Assembly: GCA_964645645.1 (NCBI GenBank)
Contig: CAZYBC010000024.1
Span: 1 to 15,701 of the forward strand
DNA length: 15,701 bases
Reading direction: 5' to 3'
Origin: CAZYBC01 sp964645645
GTDB taxonomy: Bacteria > Patescibacteriota > Microgenomatia > UBA1400 > PJMF01
Of this stretch, positions 13,813 through 15,701 are shown in pieces. The notes under the pieces are model-generated. The model searched no databases and had not been told where the DNA came from. It worked only from the letters and a program-made list of their open reading frames with translations. Position numbers and translations under genes: made by a program. Numbering within the stretch: position 1 is the stretch's first letter; every line of letters starts with the position of its first letter.

Positions 13813-15099
13813 ATGATTGTTGATTTACACGTTCATTCTAAATATTCACGCGCTACCAGTAAGGAAATGGATTTGGAGCATCTTTATTTGTGGGGCAAGA
13901 TTAAAGGGATTAATGTTTTACCGACTGGAGATTTTACTCACCCGTTGTGGTTTAAAGAATTGCAAGAAAAATTAGAACCAGCCGAACCGGGTTTATTTAA
14001 ATTGAAGGCTGAGTTTACTAAAACTATTGATGAACAAGTGCCGGCCAGTTGCCGTGATAATCAGCTGCGTTTTATTTTAAGTAGTGAAATTAGCAACATT
14101 TATTCTAAACATGACAAAGTGCGTAAATTGCACAATGTGATTTTAGCGCCGAGCTTTGCTGCGGTTTCTAAAATTAATACTAGTTTAGCTAAGATTGGCA
14201 ATCTTCAAGCTGACGGCCGACCAATTTTAGGCTTAGATAGTAAAAATTTATTGGCTATTACTTTGGAAGCAGATGAGCATAATTTTTTTATTCCTGCTCA
14301 TATTTGGACACCTTGGTTTGCAATGTTTGGGTCAAAATCTGGTTTTGATAGTATCAAAGAAGCTTTTGAAGATTTAGCTCCATATATTCGCGCGGTGGAA
14401 ACGGGTTTATCTTCTGATCCTTTTATGAATTGGCGTTTGTCGCAACTGGATGGTTTAGCGTTGGTGTCTAATTCTGATGCTCATTCACCGCAGAAATTGG
14501 GGAGAGAGGCTAATTTGTTAAATTGTCCGTGTGACTATTTTCAAATTATTGAAGCTTTAAAAACCAATGATCAGCGGATGGAGGGCACGATTGAATTTTT
14601 TCCACAAGAAGGCAAATATCATTATGATGGTCATCGTAATTGTGGGATTTGTTTTAATCCAGAAGAAAGTTTAGCTCATCATTTGCTTTGCCCTAAGTGT
14701 GCTAAACCTTTGGTTTTAGGGGTGGATTATCGCGTGACACAATTAGCTGATCGGCCGGCTGATTATCAGCCCCCTAAAGCTAAAAAAGTGGAATATATTA
14801 TTCCTTTGGCAGAAATTTTAGCTGAGTTGGGGAATGTTAAAAGTTCTGCTAGCCGTAAAGTAACGCAGTTATATCAACAATTAATTACTGAGTTTGGTAA
14901 TGAATTTTATTTGTTGCGTCAAGCTGATTTAGCCGCTATTGAAAAAGCTGGTTTTGCTAAATTAGCTCTAGCTTTGCAAAGAATGAGAGCTGGGCAAATT
15001 CATATTGAGCCTGGTTATGATGGTGTGTATGGCAAAATTAAAGTTTTTGGCGGTCAAGCTGAATTAAAAAAATTAGATGGACAATTGGAATTATTGTGA
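13813..15099 (+). CDS. EndoQ-like PHP-domain endonuclease
   Basis: The 428-aa protein fits the endonuclease Q family, which nicks DNA 5' of deaminated bases (uracil, hypoxanthine) and abasic sites. The PHP domain supplies metal ligands: H6 and H8 (DLHVHS), D40 and H43 (TGDFTH), E92 (SSEIS), H107 (KLHNV), H163 (PAHIWTPW), E196, and D222 and H224 (SNSDAHS). A zinc finger follows with C277-x2-C280 and C293-x2-C296. The C-terminal region (about 325-428) includes a segment (about 340-400) that resembles the helix-rich DNA-binding part of the family, followed by a GYDGVYGKIKVF tail. Length matches archaeal EndoQ. The start ATG has GAGG nine bases upstream (13800-13803). Its presence suggests a dedicated deaminated-base repair route. 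Some bacterial homologues are annotated only as hypothetical or helicase-like PHP proteins. Confidence 0.85.
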   Translation: MIVDLHVHSKYSRATSKEMDLEHLYLWGKIKGINVLPTGDFTHPLWFKELQEKLEPAEPGLFKLKAEFTKTIDEQVPASCRDNQLRFILSSEISNIYSKHDKVRKLHNVILAPSFAAVSKINTSLAKIGNLQADGRPILGLDSKNLLAITLEADEHNFFIPAHIWTPWFAMFGSKSGFDSIKEAFEDLAPYIRAVETGLSSDPFMNWRLSQLDGLALVSNSDAHSPQKLGREANLLNCPCDYFQIIEALKTNDQRMEGTIEFFPQEGKYHYDGHRNCGICFNPEESLAHHLLCPKCAKPLVLGVDYRVTQLADRPADYQPPKAKKVEYIIPLAEILAELGNVKSSASRKVTQLYQQLITEFGNEFYLLRQADLAAIEKAGFAKLALALQRMRAGQIHIEPGYDGVYGKIKVFGGQAELKKLDGQLELL

Positions 15100-15121
15100 T
15101 TTAATTGTAATAAAGTTGTTG

Positions 15122-15150
15122 TTGATTTTTTGTATGATTTTTGTCATAAT
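15122..15150 (+). promoter_or_regulatory. Promoter of the toxin-antitoxin operon
   Basis: TTGATT (15122-15127) and CATAAT (15145-15150) are 17 bp apart, and the -10 box ends six bases before ATG 15157. Transcription should begin at the start codon. The bases from the -10 to the ATG nearly repeat those before coaDE. Confidence 0.7.
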
Positions 15151-15156
15151 ATCAAT

Positions 15157-15393
15157 ATGGCAACAGTTAATATTTCTTTACCAGTTCAACTTAGAACTCA
15201 AGCTCAACAATTAATTAATAATGGTTATTATGCCTCTTTCAGTGATTTAACGAGAGATGCTTTAAGAAAATTAATTACAGAGGTGAAATATAATTTCATT
15301 GCAGATCAAGCTGTTAAAGAACATCATCGTGGCCAGGCCAAAGAATTAAAAAATGCTAAAGATATAGACAGTTTTGTAGAAAGTTTAAGCTGA
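15157..15393 (+). CDS. Ribbon-helix-helix antitoxin, ParD/CopG-like
   Basis: The 78-aa protein begins MATVNISLPVQLRTQAQQLI, the beta strand and first helix of a ribbon-helix-helix DNA-binding domain, followed by the turn and helix SFSDLTRDALRKLI (to about residue 40). The charged C-terminal half would be the part that binds the toxin. Such antitoxins neutralise a partner toxin and repress their own operon. ATG 15157 is chosen over TTG 15130 because it sits six bases after the -10 box and starts the fold; the upstream codons lie in the promoter. The toxin gene overlaps its TGA by one base (TGATG), a usual translational-coupling arrangement. The gene itself looks intact. Confidence 0.75.
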   Translation: MATVNISLPVQLRTQAQQLINNGYYASFSDLTRDALRKLITEVKYNFIADQAVKEHHRGQAKELKNAKDIDSFVESLS

Positions 15394-15602
15394 TGATGAC
15401 CTTAGTCTCTTCCAAACGTTTTGAAAGAGAACTAAGTAGCTTATTAAAAAAATCTCCTCAATTAAAAAAGTCAGTTATTAAAACTTTAAAAAATCTACAA
15501 AAAGATTTAAATTATCCTTCTTTACGCTTGCATCGGTTGGTTGGCTTGCAAAATTATTCAATTTCTGGGTTAATAGAAAAAATGTGTTGGTTTTTTAGTT
15601 AA
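15393..15602 (+). pseudogene. RelE/ParE-superfamily toxin, frameshifted and truncated
   Basis: The 69-aa frame has the N-terminal helices of a RelE-type toxin (KRFERELSSLLKKSPQLKK, then a second helix) and the family's SLRLHRLVGLQNYSIS, where the expected next strand would read roughly YSIxVNRxxRVLF. Instead the frame gives GLIEKMCWFFS and stops. Shifting by two bases at 15567-15568 gives VNRKNVLVF, the missing strand, before a TAG; the bases after it, in that same frame, read LISIDVSIQS, like a damaged last strand. So the gene seems to carry a frameshift plus further decay and should lack the C-terminal strands that hold the catalytic residues. It may start at 15393 or 15396. A sequence error could explain the shift but not the later TAG. 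Confidence 0.6.
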
Positions 15603-15634
15603 TTTCAATTGATGTTTCAATCCAAAGCTAAATA

Positions 15635-15657
15635 TTTAGCACTTTTAAAGTGCTAAA
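15635..15657. promoter_or_regulatory. Perfect inverted repeat upstream of the last gene, operator-like
   Basis: TTTAGCACTTT and AAAGTGCTAAA form an 11-bp perfect dyad about a single T. The half-site TTAGCACT equals that of the CIRCE heat-shock operator, but the spacing is 3 bp between the 9-bp half-sites, not 9. It overlaps TAAAAT (15654-15659), a likely -10 ending nine bases before ATG 15669. No T tract follows, so it is not a good terminator. Confidence 0.5.
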
Positions 15658-15668
15658 ATAGCTAAATT

Positions 15669-15701
15669 ATGAAAAAAAATGGTGTAAAAAATGTGGCAAA
15701 A
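15669..15701 (+). CDS. Start of an unidentified gene cut by the window end
   Basis: ATG 15669 opens a frame of 11 codons, MKKNGVKNVAK, still open at the last base. A -10-like TAAAAT nine bases upstream and the inverted repeat before it support a real start with a very short leader. Too little is visible to name a product. Confidence 0.35.
   Translation, partial: MKKNGVKNVAK

Noticed and set aside
15130..15156. TTG start adding nine residues to the antitoxin
   Set aside because: These bases hold the promoter spacer and -10 box, and the added residues precede the normal first strand of the ribbon-helix-helix fold.
15635..15657. Terminator for the toxin gene
   Set aside because: The dyad is followed by ATAGCTAAATT, not a T tract, and it overlaps a -10-like box, so an operator is the better reading.

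Overview
The window is an AT-rich bacterial stretch of compact, closely spaced genes. The gene set suggests a Patescibacteria/CPR-type genome: a fused ADP-forming acetyl-CoA synthetase, a CoaD-CoaE fusion, an EpmA-like stand-alone synthetase, an EndoQ-type PHP nuclease, and promoters sitting almost directly on start codons. This placement is inferred from gene content only; no rRNA or marker phylogeny is available here. TGA, TAA and TAG all behave as stops, so the standard bacterial code fits.

Layout. 37-639: a GNAT acetyltransferase that has lost its 5' part, with different codon use from its neighbours. 778-2871: acetyl-CoA synthetase (ADP-forming). 2866-3065: a run of five hairpins bounded by two perfect 26-bp direct repeats, the first of which covers the last codons of acdAB; a strong terminator follows at 3086-3117. 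3144-6256: a plus-strand operon of coaD-coaE fusion, radical SAM/SPASM-like protein and EpmA-like enzyme, the last two overlapping by 14 bp. 6301-8973: a P-type Ca2+-ATPase with its own promoter. 8970-9146 (minus): a 58-aa small gene convergent with the ATPase. 9217-13607 (minus): gpmI, eno and sdaA, transcribed in the order sdaA, eno, gpmI. 13813-15099: EndoQ-like nuclease. 15157-15602: a toxin-antitoxin pair whose toxin looks frameshifted. 15635-15701: a perfect inverted repeat and the start of another gene.

Metabolic reading. Eno and GpmI give the 3-phosphoglycerate to PEP steps, SdaA turns serine into pyruvate, and AcdAB converts acetyl-CoA to acetate with ATP formation; CoaDE makes the last two steps of CoA. 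Together they fit a fermentative cell that earns ATP by substrate-level phosphorylation. No stretch over 300 bases lacks a gene; the longest is 2872-3143, filled by the hairpin cluster, terminator and coaDE promoter.

The points most worth a second look are the hairpin/direct-repeat element after acdAB, the radical SAM-EpmA pairing, the CoaD-CoaE fusion, the recurrent leaderless promoter architecture, the untracked 58-aa gene, and the decayed toxin.
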